From Ceratothoa steindachneri (lineage: Eukaryota > Arthropoda > Malacostraca > Isopoda > Cymothoidae): a stretch of DNA of 64,000 nucleotides. Under the pieces are notes generated by a model, which searched no databases, was not told where the DNA came from, and was given only the letters and a program-made list of their open reading frames with translations. Positions 50,370 to 61,326 of this stretch are shown here, in pieces (the stretch's first letter is position 1; every line of letters starts with the position of its first letter). The DNA is taken from NCBI GenBank assembly GCA_963969495.1, contig OZ018320.1:74568245-74632244 (forward strand). Reading direction: 5' to 3'. Both the position numbers and the translations under genes were made by a program.

Positions 50370-51100
50370 ATTTCTATTGATATAAGTATAGAAGTGTTTG
50401 GGATTAGTGGGTCTTGCTTTCGCTATCTCGATTTCGTATTGACGTTTCGTTGATCTTATGAGTGTTTTAACTTTTCTAATGCTAGTGTTCTATTGTTGGT
50501 TAACTTGATAGCTTCTATTGTGTTTTAATAATGTGTGGAGACGGTTTCTATCTCCAATTGCTCGTTTGATGTCATTATTAAACCACGGCGGCTTGCCTCT
50601 ATTCGCGTTACCATTCCTTGTCTTAAGAGGAACATGGTTTCTTGGGCTATAAAAAATAGTTCTTTAAATTTATTCCAAAGTTGATTTACATCTTCTATTT
50701 CTATCAGCTATTCGTGAATATTTCCCAGGGCTTCTCTGAGGCCCTCTAAGTTAGCTTTACTATAGTCTGTTACTTTTGAATAGTTATTGGTAGTTGAACA
50801 CTTAGCATTTAGATCAAAGGGAAGAAGCTTATGGTCACATGTACCTACGCGTATATGTTCCGCTACGTCCAGAGTTGAGATTAAATTTTCCCGGGATGCA
50901 ATAACTAGGTCTAGTATATTATTTCCTCTGGTTGGCTCCCTTACGCATTAGGGGAAATTATTAATATCGATGAAATTTGCCATTAATTTTGCATGTTGGC
51001 TAGTCCCTATATTCAAGTCCCAGCAGATATTAGATAAATTAAAATCTCACAGTAATAGCGTTTGTTCCTCGTGTAATATTTCTTGTAAGATTCTATATAA
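50370..51100 (-). pseudogene. CR1-B endonuclease, second part, and linker
   Basis: From 51100 leftward: ILQEILHEEQTLLL, a stop, DFNLSNICWDLNIGTS, REPTRGNNILDLVIASREN, GTCDHKLLPFDLN (the SDH-like box with Cys for Ser), then PPWFNNDIKRAIGDRNRLH, RKVKTLIRSTKRQYEIEIA and TNPKHFYTYIN. The text follows directly from HPNTTVN at 52728 when the L2 element is removed. Confidence 0.8.
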
Positions 51101-51104
51101 TAAT

Positions 51105-52730
51105 AATGTCTTTTGTAATGCGCTCTTCAAGGCCTGAGGCCCTCCCAGAGCGCACGTTGTGCTGAGATGAGAATGGAAATTCAATGGAAATTCAAGAGGG
51201 AGGAGAAGGCAATACTGAAAAAATGCGTTTTCGGGAGACGCTTAAATGTGGTAAGAGAGGGAGAAGACCTGATTTCAGCAGGAGGAGTATTCAACAACTT
51301 AGGGGCGCAGATTGAGAAGGAGCAGTCCCCCATTGAGCAGAGGAATGAACGAGGAATATTCAAAAGAGGTGCATGTGATGACCGAAGGGCCCGAGGGACA
51401 TATGGTGACGAGAGGGCAGAAGAGAGGTAAGACGGGGCCTTGTTGTTTAGGGCCTTAAATGTGAAGAGAAGTATCTTGAAGTGAGTACGGGATCTGACAG
51501 GGAGCCAGTGCAGTTCATGCAGAAAGGGTTTCGAGGGAGAGAAGCGAGGGCGACGGAGGAGAAGCCGGGCGGCATAGTTCTGTACAAGTTGAAGGGGGCG
51601 GAGAGAGGAGGATGGCAGATTCACAAGCAGTGAGTTACAGTAGTTAAGGCGTGAGGTGATGAAGGCATGAACAGCAGTCTCAAGACTTTGGCGATCAAAG
51701 TGAGAACGAATGTGAGAGAAGTTACGAAGGAAACATAGGGAGGATTTGCTGACATTGCGGATATGAGGCTTAAAGGAGAGATGCTCATCAAAAGCAACAC
51801 CCAGATTCCTAACGCAGTCAGAGAAAATGATAGTATTACCGCCCAGAGTAAGCGAGGGAAAGAGAGATTTAGATTTTTTGACAAGAGCAGGGTTGCCGAT
51901 GAGGAGGACTTCAGTTTTTGGAGTGATTAAGCCTGAGGAAGTTGGTAGAGAGCCAGTCAGAAATGGAGGAGTAGGCAGCCAGGAGGTCAGTGATAGAGTA
52001 GGCGAGAGACGTGGGGGATGAGGAAACGAAAATTTGAGTGTCATCAGCATATAGGTGGAAGGATAGACCGAGATTACAGAGAAGGAAACTAAGAGGAAGA
52101 AGTTAGATACGAAATAGTAGAGGACTAAGGACAGAGCCTTGTGGCACTCCAAAGCGAATGGGGGTAGAGTCGGATGAAACGTCGTCAATCACAACGGATT
52201 GGGTACGAGACGAGAGGTAAGAGCGGAACCAGTCAAGCACGGTACCTGATATGCCGAGGAAAAAGTGGAGACGATCAAATAGGACGGTATGGTCAATAGT
52301 ATCGAAGGCAGAGGAGAGGTCGAGTAGAACGAGGATGGAGACACAACCCCTGTCCGCGGCTCTTCGTAAGCAATCGGACACATTGAGAAGGGTGGTTTCT
52401 GTGGAGTGACCTGACTTGAAACCAGATTGATAGGTTTCATCAATGTTACAGGCCACCATGTGACTGTTGATGCGTGAAGCAACCACTCTCTCCAGAACCT
52501 TAGAGAGGAAAGGAAGTTGCGAAATCGGGCGATAATTGGAAGGGTAAGTGGGGTTCAGTTGAGGCTTTTTAAGAACCGGACGGATGTGGGCACGTTTGAA
52601 GGAAGAGGGAACAAGACCAGTTGCAAGTGAAGTGTTGAACAGGTAAAGAAGCGTTAGGGGAGACCTGGGCTGGGGAAGTAAGACGGGAGAGCAGACGGAA
52701 GACGGTACGGGGATCATTCCTATTAACGGT
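51105..52730 (-). mobile_element. L2-type LINE, 5'-truncated, inserted in CR1-B
   Basis: RT text: LVPSSFKRAHIRPVLKKP, YRPISQLPFLSKVLERVVA, YQSGFKSGHSTETTLLNV, VLLDLSSAFDTIDHTVLFD (motif A) and FGVPQGSVLSPLLF. The catalytic YADDTQ is read only in a shifted frame (near 52040). Then come SKTEVLLIGNPALV-type text, NLGVAFDEHLSFKPHI, RLNYCNSLLVNLPSSSLRPL and ELHWLPVRSRTHFKILLFTF. The 3' end (gaagagcgcattacaaaaga then an ATT-rich run) is like other L2 tails. The endonuclease is missing and a frameshift lies within the RT. Confidence 0.88.
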
Positions 52731-53114
52731 AGTATTTGGGTGACGGTAAACAGTGCTTATTTTTATTTTTAAATCTCGTAAATGTAGTTTAACACAGATC
52801 AGCTCCACTTCATTATTTGTAAGTTTTACCTCAGTTACTTTTAATTCTGATATTATATATAGTCCCAATCCTCTTTTAAGCCTTCCGTTGGCCCTGTTTT
52901 TGTAAAATAATCTATAGCCTTCTAGCATGTATTCACATATAAAATCTTTTATACCAATTTGTAGATGGGTCTCAGTTATGGTTATGATGTCAACCTCTTC
53001 CGTTGCCATAAGACATTTAAGTTCCGTAATATGTTTTCTAAGACTACGTGCATTAAAAGTTATTATTTTGATTTTACTAATTTCTTTTGAAGGTGAGGAG
53101 GTGAGACTATTCAT
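52728..53114 (-). pseudogene. CR1-B endonuclease, first part
   Basis: Starts MNSLTSSPSKEISKIKIITF, then NARSLRKHITELKCLMATEE, VDIITITETHL (catalytic Glu in TETH), YRLFYKNRANGRLKRGLGLY and KISTVYRHPNTTVN. Intact in frame up to the L2 insertion point. It begins 47 bp after the ORF1 stop, as expected for a second ORF. Confidence 0.85.
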
Positions 53115-53161
53115 TAGTTTTCCTGTCTGTGGGTGGGGGTGGGGGTCAGGGCCGGGGGGGA

Positions 53162-54382
53162 TCAGAGAGGAGATGCAGCGGCTTGAGCGTAGCCACGGGG
53201 ATTAAAGGGATTTGCAACAGGGCGAGGAGTGACATGGAAATTAAATGGGTTGTCGGCAGGGCGAGGAGTTACATGGAAAATAAATGGGTTTGTAGCTGTG
53301 ACGTGGGAGGGCGTATTGGACATCTGGGTTGGGCTAGCTAAGGTTGAGGGGGTCCCTACCCTGTGCCTTTGGTCAGGTGAGGCAGGGGAAACCCCTTCTG
53401 TGGCAGGTGTGGAAGGATGATTTGTTTTTCTCTGGCATCTCTTATGTATATTATATACAGCGTTGTTTAGTGATTTACTCATTAACTGTACTCCTGCTTG
53501 TGACAAATGAATACCATCTCTGTTTGTTAGCCAAGGCTCATTATGGAAGCTACTCCATGTGTCGTTATATAACACATGTTCTTTCTCACACATTTCTTTT
53601 AAAGATTCATTGATTCCTAGAGCTCTGATGTTACTGTAGTGATTGTTGGCTGTCATACGTGGCAGCATTCCATTAACTATGCATTTATTTGTCTTGGATC
53701 TCATTTCTTTTATTAGCTTGTTATACTTGGCTAGTATTTCCCAACTTGTGGCTTTACCTCCGTCATATGCATCGTTACTACCCACGGTAACTAGTAGGCA
53801 TGAACTCCTGGGGAGTTTTGCTTTCTTAAGGTCTTCAGTAATTATGTCTAAATTACCACCTGGTATTACCTTGACCATTCTGTTCTTCCTTTCCATGGCA
53901 AATGCTACACCCTGACCCCTTAAAAGTGAGTCAGACAAGACACGGGTGTTACCTTCATTGCTGCTGGATTTCATAACCTGCTTTTCTCTGTTATGCGACT
54001 TTACCCTTAAGGAGCTTGCCTCACCTATAGCAACGAACCTGTTTGTCAGAGTGATTGTTGGGGGGTTATCCACTCTCCTTACCTTTTTTTAATTATTTCT
54101 AACTTCCTGAAAACCCTGGTTGGTATGAGCCCCATTTGTTACTTTATTGTTGACTTTACTTACTTCTTCTTTAAGGTGGATCACTTTTTCCTTTAGATGG
54201 CAGTTTTCTACTTAAAGAGCCTCAGTCTCTTTCCTATTCTCTTCAATGAGGTTTTCGAGGAAAGCAAACTTTTTGCTGTTTATACACATATAACAAGTGG
54301 CATCATGGCGTGGATGTCTGGGGAACCACTCTGGATAATATTTCTTAGTACACCCTGGGTACACAATCCTTATTGGAGGCAT
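53162..54382 (-). pseudogene. CR1-B ORF1 with SGNH-type esterase domain
   Basis: Starts MPPIRIVYPGCTKKYY. An N-terminal Cys-rich block (CTKK ... CYMC) and coiled coil (FLENLIEENRKETEAL) follow. After two stops, a 303-codon open frame carries RVLSDSLLRGQG (nucleophile Ser), LLVTVGSNDAYDGG, and WLTNRDGIHLSQAGVQL with the catalytic Asp and His. So all three esterase blocks survive here, unlike copy A. The C-terminus repeats a NPFxFHVTPRP unit about twice (ANPFNPRGY closes it), a feature I do not recognise from the family. Only the two stops (near 54190 and 54090) break the ORF. Confidence 0.8.
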
Positions 54383-55340
54383 ATTTTAGATAGTTACTAA
54401 AGGAAAAGGAAAGCTGGGAAAACACACAAAATAAAATTATGATTACTTTCCTTTGACTCTCGAAGAAAGGATAGGCTTGCGAAACTGTGAGTTTGTGTGT
54501 GCGCGTGTGCTTTGTATTTTCTTACTTACATATGTGACTGTGTTAGAGCTTGCGAGACTGTATGTGTTCGTGCGTGCGCGTCTGTACGATGTGTGTACAA
54601 AAGGAGTACAGAGGGGAATGTGAAGCACGGAGACAGATTTAAAATTTCGAAGTAAACAGGATGAAACTCGTAAATTTGTCAAACTAGAGATGGAGCCAAT
54701 GGAAAATATACACGGAGAGACAACTGAAAATAAATTTAAGCAACTTGGATAAACTCAGTTAAATTAAATAAGAAGGGAAACAATAAATAACAAAGCAATA
54801 TTAATAAAAAAGGAGAAAAAAAGAAGAAAGAAACAATACTATAAGGATAAAATAGAGATAACTTAGCTGTTGTTCTGTCACGAGGTCACTATAACTGAAT
54901 ATGCACTATAAAACACTTGACGGGTCACTAAGAAATTCTGTATAAAATAACAAGGAGATAAAAACCTCACTTTTAGTAAATTATAAACACACAGGCAGTA
55001 GAGCCCTTAATATATTTGAGAAAGGCGGGAGCGACGGCATGACGGCATGACTCTCAACGGCCGAACAATCTGCTGATCTTTTTTACAACTGCTCCTACTA
55101 GATATTTAAGAAAAAGTGCTGCTGGGAACTTCGGAGACCCAGGCAAGGAGAAGCCATTGATCATTGATTAGAGACAAGACTTCGTTCGCTCTCCTCAATC
55201 CCACTAAATTAGCTTCACTCATCCCGCAAACTCGGAGGCCGTAGGAGGAAGAGCTACTACTCCTCGATTAAGAAATTCAAGACTAGTCTCTCCCCAATCC
55301 TCAAATTTGCTCCGCTTTCTAGAAAGGGACCTGTGTAGGA
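54383..55340 (-). other. 5' leader of CR1-B
   Basis: About 960 bp between the ORF1 start and the right 456-bp repeat. No coding was seen. The assignment as leader is inferred from position and length. Confidence 0.5.
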
Positions 55341-55797
55341 GTGCAAAAATGTATCAGAGAAAAATTCCTTCTAACTTGATAATATAAAAGGCAGATAAAA
55401 TTACCAACTCAAGATGGACTAAAGCCGGTCGTGAGGCTAGAGTATTGGCGTTTAAATCCAATGGTACCGCGTTCGAAACTCAAGAGTCCAAGAATTTTTA
55501 TGAGGATCGCCCAAGCAAGAAAACGGAAAGAAAACGCTTGAAGGACTAACTCAACAAGAAAGACCAAGAAATCATCAACCCAAGATAACTGGAAGAAAAA
55601 ATGAAGATGCATCAAGAAAGAAATCGAAGATTAAGGACCAACCCAGCCTAAGAAGTATACGGAAGTCAGGAAAAAGTTAAGACAAATGTTTGAAGTGCCA
55701 ACTTGAGGAAATAAGGAATTTCAGTCAAGAAGAAGAAGAAAAAATTCGAGGAGTACAACCTGCATCAAGAAAATCTAGGGAAATGCAAGAATAATAT
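55341..55797 (+). repeat. 456-bp direct repeat, right copy
   Basis: Counterpart of 41641-42096, same orientation, about 5% different. It carries the same decayed coiled-coil text (KSNGTAFETQESKN) with one more stop. The right flank (taaaataaataaac) is unrelated to the flank of the left copy. Confidence 0.9.
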
Positions 55798-55859
55798 AGA
55801 TAAAATAAATAAACGGGGATAATAAGGATATGTCCTCCCCCATACCTTAAGGGATGAAG

Positions 55860-55861
<2 letters not shown>

Positions 55862-55919
<58 letters not shown>
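55862..55919. repeat. (TA)n microsatellite
   Basis: A TA run of about 56 bp downstream (3') of the Jockey-like LINE C. Confidence 0.95.
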
Positions 55920-55922
<3 letters not shown>

Positions 55923-56149
55923 CTGGATTATTTATTCCTATGTATTTATAGCCGGAATAAACTTTGAATATGGTGAACAAGGAATATAAATTTTCTTCTT
56001 AAAACAATAATTTTCTGATTCTTCTGACCGCTTTTTACATCATTTTCATTTTGTTTATAGAAAGGACAGAGAGGGATCGCTGTGTGTAATACAGGCGATC
56101 CGGTAGTCATAGAGGAAGGTTGCGGAAATCATTTAAGAAAAGATAACAA

Positions 56150-59025
56150 GAGTTGATAGGTGGGTGGCTATACACCGATGCGTGGTGTTATTGTGTCTGC
56201 GTTGGTCTCGTGGTTTGGACTGGACGACGGTTGGAGGCAGGTCAGGGCGGCGAGGCTGTCTGCTCAGTCAGAAACGCGTTATTCATGATGCCTTTTGGTT
56301 ATGCGAATAACGGTACGGGTAGCAGGTGTTTATGGGCCTCGGGGTATCGCGGTGCCATCGTGTACCTTCTTACGTGTAGTGCAGTGTATAATGGGTCTCT
56401 GGCGAGTTTCCCGAGTTGTTTTGTGAGTCTGGTGTGAGCGTATGTGTTGAGGGGTGCTAATTTGTTGTTGTTGTATAGTGCGGCCATTCTTGAGTACAAC
56501 GGAGAGCGGCAAGCGCGCTTCAAAGCAGAGTTCTGAATGCGCTAAGCCTTCCGCTTCCACCTGTCACTCGTGGCTACGAGTGACAGTGGGGCGTACGTGA
56601 GAATAGGTCGCACGAGTGCTTTGTATAGGTGTAGCTTTAGTCTTTTGCTCGCAGGGTAGAACCTGCATAGCGATGTGTTTGTTCGTTAGGCTCTTGCTTG
56701 TATTATGTTTTGGTGTATATTGAACCTGATGGTCTTGTCGAAAGTTACCCCGAGGATTTTGGTATGTTGAGTGTATTCGAGCCTTGTTGGGTTTAGGTGG
56801 TTCATGTCTGTTGTGTGTGAGAAGATTTGTAAGTTGTGCATGAAGTGATCTCTAGCGCCGTAGAGTGTCATCTGTGTTTTCTGAGGATTCGTGGCAATCA
56901 GCCATTTATTCTCGTAATCTGTCTTATCGTCTAGTATTGTTTGTGCGTGGAGCGCGATTTCTTCTGGGTCTCGGCCGCTGACGAGAATGGTCTCGTCATC
57001 GTGGGGAGTTTTGCCACTGTGTATGTGTGACAGCATTTTTCAGGTGGGCGTGGGGTGTCGTTTGTGAACATAATGTATAATGTGGGTGCCAGTACGCTTC
57101 CTTGGGGAACGCCTGAGCGTGGACTAAAGGGTCGTGAGAGGGTATTATTGTATTTTATGTGGCAACTCTGTTGAGTGAGGTAGTGCGAGAGGAACCTTCT
57201 GGTGCAGAGAGGTAACTCCGTATTGTTGGCGAGTTTCTAACGGAGTCCCTCGTACCACACTTTATCGAAGGCCTTCTCCACGTCCTTGCTGATGGAGAGA
57301 GTCTTTTGATGTACCTGGCGTTTTTTTTTGTATTCTGACGTGAATGATAGTCACGGCCGCCTGAGTGGACCGGCCTCTCCTATACCCGTATTGGTGGGGG
57401 GGAGAACCAGTCCTTCTCTTCCAGGTACTCCCGTAAGCGGCAGTTGACCATTCCTTCGAGTATTTTGCCTAGGTGCTCTAATAGAGCAATAGGCCTGTAG
57501 TTGTTGGGGTGTTTTGGCTCTTTTTTCGGTTTGTGTAGGAGTAAGTTCTGAGAGACTTTGAATATTTTAGGGAAGTGGCCTGAGGCTAGTGAGGCGTTGA
57601 GTAGATGTGTAAGTGTGGGGTATATGTTTGCGGGGAGGTTATGTATAAGTGTGGCTGGTAGCCTGGAGGGGCCGGGGTGCGTTTTGGTGTTGTTTTAATG
57701 TAGTGTTTTGATTCTTCGACGGTAATTGGAGTGGTTAATGTTGATGTGTAGTCGAGCAGCTCCATTCATATCAGGGGGGGCAGGCCTTAGCTCGTGAGCG
57801 TGAGCCCGAAACTACTCCTGGACATCCTGGAAGTGCTCCTGCCCGTGTGGTTTGGGTGGGTTGTGTGTGTACTGTGTCCCAGTGGGACCTAAATGCGTCG
57901 TAGATGACGTTAGTGTTTGGTTGTTTACTTGGAGGGTGATGGGTTTGCATGGATCAGTGCCTAACATCCTTTTTACGTGCCTCCAGAAGAAGGAAGAGTC
58001 CGTGCAACGGGTGTCGTCCGCGATGCGGACGACCTCTCGCCACTGCCGGTTCCTATCTAGCTGCACGCACTGTAGGATGCGGGCACGTAAGTGATTTATG
58101 TTGTGTTGTCGTGGGTCTTTAGTGTAGTGATTATTGTACTGTGTGATGAGTCTCTGAGTGTGTATGGAGAATGTGAAATGTTTTATGCAAGTGTAATTTT
58201 TTTGTTGTGAGTGTAGGTTGCGTGCAGTGGTTATAGTGTTTAAGATTGAGCACCGGTGGTCATCTATCAGATCTGGATTGGTGTACTTCTGGTCGAGGTT
58301 TGTGGCGTGTTTTCTGTTATGTGTCTCCTGAACTCTTCCCAGTTCGTGTTTGTGTAATCGTATTGAGGTGGTGTAAGTATGAGTATGGGAGGTGTGGATA
58401 TGATGAGGCATATCGGTATGTGGTCAGATAGTACGTGAGGACCAAGTGATTTGTGTGTGTAGAAGCGTATGGCATGGTCGTTGCGAAAGACAACGTCCGG
58501 GGACGTGGTACTTCCACGAGGATCGAATAATTTGGGAAAGGTAGGGCCGATGTGCTCGCAGCGGTAGCGCCGCAGGGCACCAGCCAGGTACCTTCCCGCG
58601 TCATTCGTGTTGTTGGAAAGGAGTGTCGGGTGAAAAGCGTTAAGGTCCCCCGCGAAGAAAATAGGGAGGCTATGGTTTGATAGGGCCCCGAGTGGGGCTT
58701 CTATGTTTAATTGTAGGCGTGGTGGTCTGTAGTTTGTGGCCACTAGAATGGGGCCGGAGCTTGTTTCTATCTTGCAGGCTAGAAAGGAGTCGTCTTGTGT
58801 TTTGATGAAGGAGTGGTGTATGGAGCGCTTTACTAGAATCGCTGATCTTAGGTGCCGCGCCTGTGGAGATAGGGAGATGTGGTAGCCTGCGATGCGGAGT
58901 CTGTTGTTGGGAAGAAGTAGGCTGGTTGAGTTCAGGAGTACTATGTCGGTTCTTTGTATGTTGAGCACCCAGTTGGCAACCGTATGGAGAATACCGTGCC
59001 AACTGCGTACGTTTAATTGGGTCAC
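56150..59025 (-). pseudogene. LINE C ORF2: endonuclease and reverse transcriptase
   Basis: Starts MTQLNVRSWHGILHTVANWV. Endonuclease blocks: FFAGDLNAFHP (Asp/Asn box), GSTTSPDVVFRND and GPHVLSDHIPICL (SDH box), open for 252 codons. A linker (58411-57812) follows. RT: DVEKAFDKVWYEGL in a shifted frame, SGVPQGSVLAPTLYIMFTND, then HDDETILVSGRDPEE where YADD is expected. The C-terminal part has LYNNNKLAPLNTYAHTRLT and LARDPLYTALHV. Many stops occur between 57800 and 57040. Confidence 0.82.
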
Positions 59026-59428
59026 GTTGAGGCGACCTATTGTCGTGGGCGGAGTGCGCGGGAGGCTAATTTACCCGGTACCGTTCCCCTCTCCTTGGTT
59101 ATTGCCCAGGAGGCGTGAGGAGCCAGTACCTTTACCCGTGTCGGCTGTTGTTAATGGGGGTTGTCAGCGGTGTTGTTGGGTGGGCAGGCCGTGGTGGAGG
59201 GAGGAGTGTGTTCTGTGGAAGAAGGTGTCGAGGTAGTAGGCTTGGAAAGGGTGGAGTCTAGGAGGGGGGAGTTAGTAGCAGAGGTGGATGGAGTAGAGCT
59301 AGGAGATGAGGGGCTAGAGATAATAAGAGAGGTACAGATTATGAGAGGTGGGGTGTCGGAGGAGAGAGGAGGTTGGGGCGAAGGAGGAGTGGAAGGGGGA
59401 GGAGTGGGAACAGCAGGAGGGGGGTTGT

Positions 59429-60903
59429 TTATCCCCTGCTCGTGTGTGATATGCGGGGGGGGGGGTTGAGGTAGGGTTTTTTTGGTTTGGCACGGGGTGT
59501 ATTGGGTCTGAGGGGAGGTGGAGGTTGTGGTCTCAGTGGGATTGGGGTTGGAGGCTGTGGAAGGGGGGGGGCGGGGACGGTTGGAGGGGGATTAGTGGCA
59601 GTAGAGGGAGGAGTGGAGATTGACGAGGGGGGAATTCTGGAGGTAGGAAGGAGTTTTGATAGAGAGATGGAAGGAGTGGGGGCAGAAGAGGGAGTTGATA
59701 GAGAGGCGGGAGCAGTAGGCGGAGGGGTAGGTAAGGAAGGTGCAAGGACAAAAGGGTGGGAGGCGGTGGGAGCGTAGAGAAAGTAGGGGCCGGTGGGTCC
59801 AGGTGGAGAGGTGTGCGTGCCCACCCGCGTGGGGAGGAGTGTGGGTCTTCTCTTTGTGTGCTCATCTATTAGAGCGAACACCTTCTCAGGAAAGGTGATC
59901 TGCCCTATACCGTGTGAGGCGAATAGTGTGTTGAGTATGTTTGCGTATAGACATGGGTCGCCTCTCGACATGTCCTTTGCCACCGTTGAGAGCAAGGTGG
60001 CCAGGTGCATCTTCGGGTTTGTGGTCTCGTTAGTTGTGTGATGTGGAGTGGGGGTGGGGGTGTGGTGTGGGGTGGGGGTGGTTGCGTGGTGTGTGGGGGG
60101 GGTGTCGGTAGTAGTGGGGGTCTCTGAGTTTAAGATGCTAGGGTGGGGGGATATGGGATGTGCGGGTGAGGTGGAGGTGCTTCTGGGGTGGGTTTGCCAG
60201 GGGTGGAGCAGGGGGAGATGCAGACAGCGTTGCGCCGGCAGCTGCGGCGAATGTTCTAGTGAGGGTAGAGGGGGCGGGGGGTGGAGTGTGTGGTTGTGTG
60301 GACTGGTTGTGGGCGCCGTATAGCCGCAACGGCGTCATGGCGGGCATTACTTAATTAAGGACATTTGGGGTTGACGGTGACGTGGTCGCCGCCACAGTTG
60401 GAGCAGAGGGATGTGGTGGTTGTGCATGTGGTGTAGTGGTGCTCCACTACACTGCACTTCGAGCAGATTAGGTCTGCTTGACACGTGCGTGTTGCGTGTC
60501 CGGTTTTGTAGCACCGGTGGCATTGTGTTGGTCTTACTTTGTGCTGTGATTCTATGTTCTGTGGGTGGGTTAGTGTGCCGCAGACCTTGATACCCTGGTC
60601 TAGCAGAAGTGTTTTACTGTTTCAGTTGGACAGTGTGATCACTGCCCAGTGTCTCTTAAGTATACCGTCAGCTAGTTTGGTTTGTAGGTTCTGGGTGACG
60701 AGTGTGTCAGCTGCGTTTTGGTGGAAAGTAAGGACATCCTCCTGTGAGCGGAAGACGAGCTTGTGGCCTGTGTTCGTTTTTAGGATGTTTGTGATGGGGG
60801 TTTCATGGGTAGTGGCTAAGCTAAGTAATGTGTGTTGGTCGATTGTAGTGGAGGTCTTCTCTTTAGTGTGTATTAGTGTGAGATGTGACGTGCTGATTGC
60901 CAT
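59429..60903 (-). pseudogene. LINE C ORF1 (gag-like), zinc knuckles and proline-rich region
   Basis: Starts MAISTSHLTLIHTKEKTST. Contains LKRHWAVITLSN, then after a stop the knuckles CHRCYKTGHATRTC, CSKCSVVEHHYTTC and CSNCGGDHVTVNPKC. Next come a shifted-frame stretch, MHLATLLSTVAKDMSRGDP, and about 120 residues of proline-, serine- and threonine-rich sequence (59429-59850). Such a long proline tract is unusual for a LINE ORF1. Confidence 0.75.
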
Positions 60904-61116
60904 TTTGCTTTTCTTTTCTCTCTTTGGGCGTACCCCCGCCCCGCCGATGACGACCCCGTGAACATGACTCAGATTTGGTGAAGGATGATAGGTGAGTATG
61001 GACCTCAGAGGGTGTGAAAACATGGCGGAATTAATGATGACTGAAGCCAGAATTAACTGACTCCAGTCGGGGTGCCGCCTCCTCTATTGGGTTTTGGGTA
61101 TTTAACAGTTACATCC

Positions 61117-61326
61117 GACATCTCACAGAGACGGTAGAGTCTCCCTCTGTGGTCTTGGACGGTACCGCAGGGTAGGGTGTTATGCCTCCCCGCGTTGGTA
61201 ACTGAATCCCAGTCCAGGCTGCTCCTTCCTTTGGGTTCCGCAGCGGGCTAAGCCTCAGACTTCCTTTCCTCAAAGTTTGCAACATCACCTTTTCTAAGTA
61301 GAACGGCATAGTGGCAACGAAGCTAC
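61117..61326 (-). other. GC-rich leader of a Jockey-like LINE
   Basis: Noncoding. It includes a block related to 25340-25740 (gggttccgcagcgggctaag). It probably belongs to the 5' end of LINE C and is interrupted by the mariner at 61327. Confidence 0.4.

Larger units (their letters stand above)
45390..50370 (-). mobile_element. Jockey-like LINE inserted in CR1-B
   Basis: About 5 kb, minus strand: 5' leader with short repeats (about 50370-49640), gag-like ORF1, ORF2 with endonuclease and RT, then a 3' UTR containing a (TA)n run and ending in a (GAA)n-type tail at about 45387-45416. It separates the linker of CR1-B (ends TNPKHFYTYIN near 50385) from its RT. Both flanks are CR1-B, so the insertion is younger than CR1-B. 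Confidence 0.82.
42097..55340 (-). mobile_element. CR1-like LINE B, carrying three nested insertions
   Basis: Reading leftward: 5' leader, ORF1 with esterase domain, endonuclease, (L2 insertion), rest of endonuclease and linker, (Jockey-like LINE insertion), first half of RT, (mariner insertion), rest of RT, and a 3' tail of 'atgtaactatgtaaatct' type at about 42097-42130. Removing the insertions leaves about 5.3 kb, a full-length CR1. A 456-bp direct repeat stands at each edge. Confidence 0.8.
56060..61110 (-). mobile_element. Jockey-like LINE C
   Basis: About 5 kb, minus strand: short leader, gag-like ORF1 with zinc knuckles and a long proline-rich part, ORF2 with endonuclease and RT. Its G- and T-rich + strand (59100-60350) reflects proline and threonine codons on the minus strand. 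A different family from the Jockey-like LINE at 45390-50370. Confidence 0.8.

Noticed and set aside
51167..51430. 87-codon + frame opposite the L2 reverse transcriptase
   Set aside because: The minus strand carries clear L2 text; this is a shadow frame.
59161..60323. Gly/Val-rich + strand frames between 59 and 60.3 kb
   Set aside because: They are the complement of the proline-rich LINE C ORF1.
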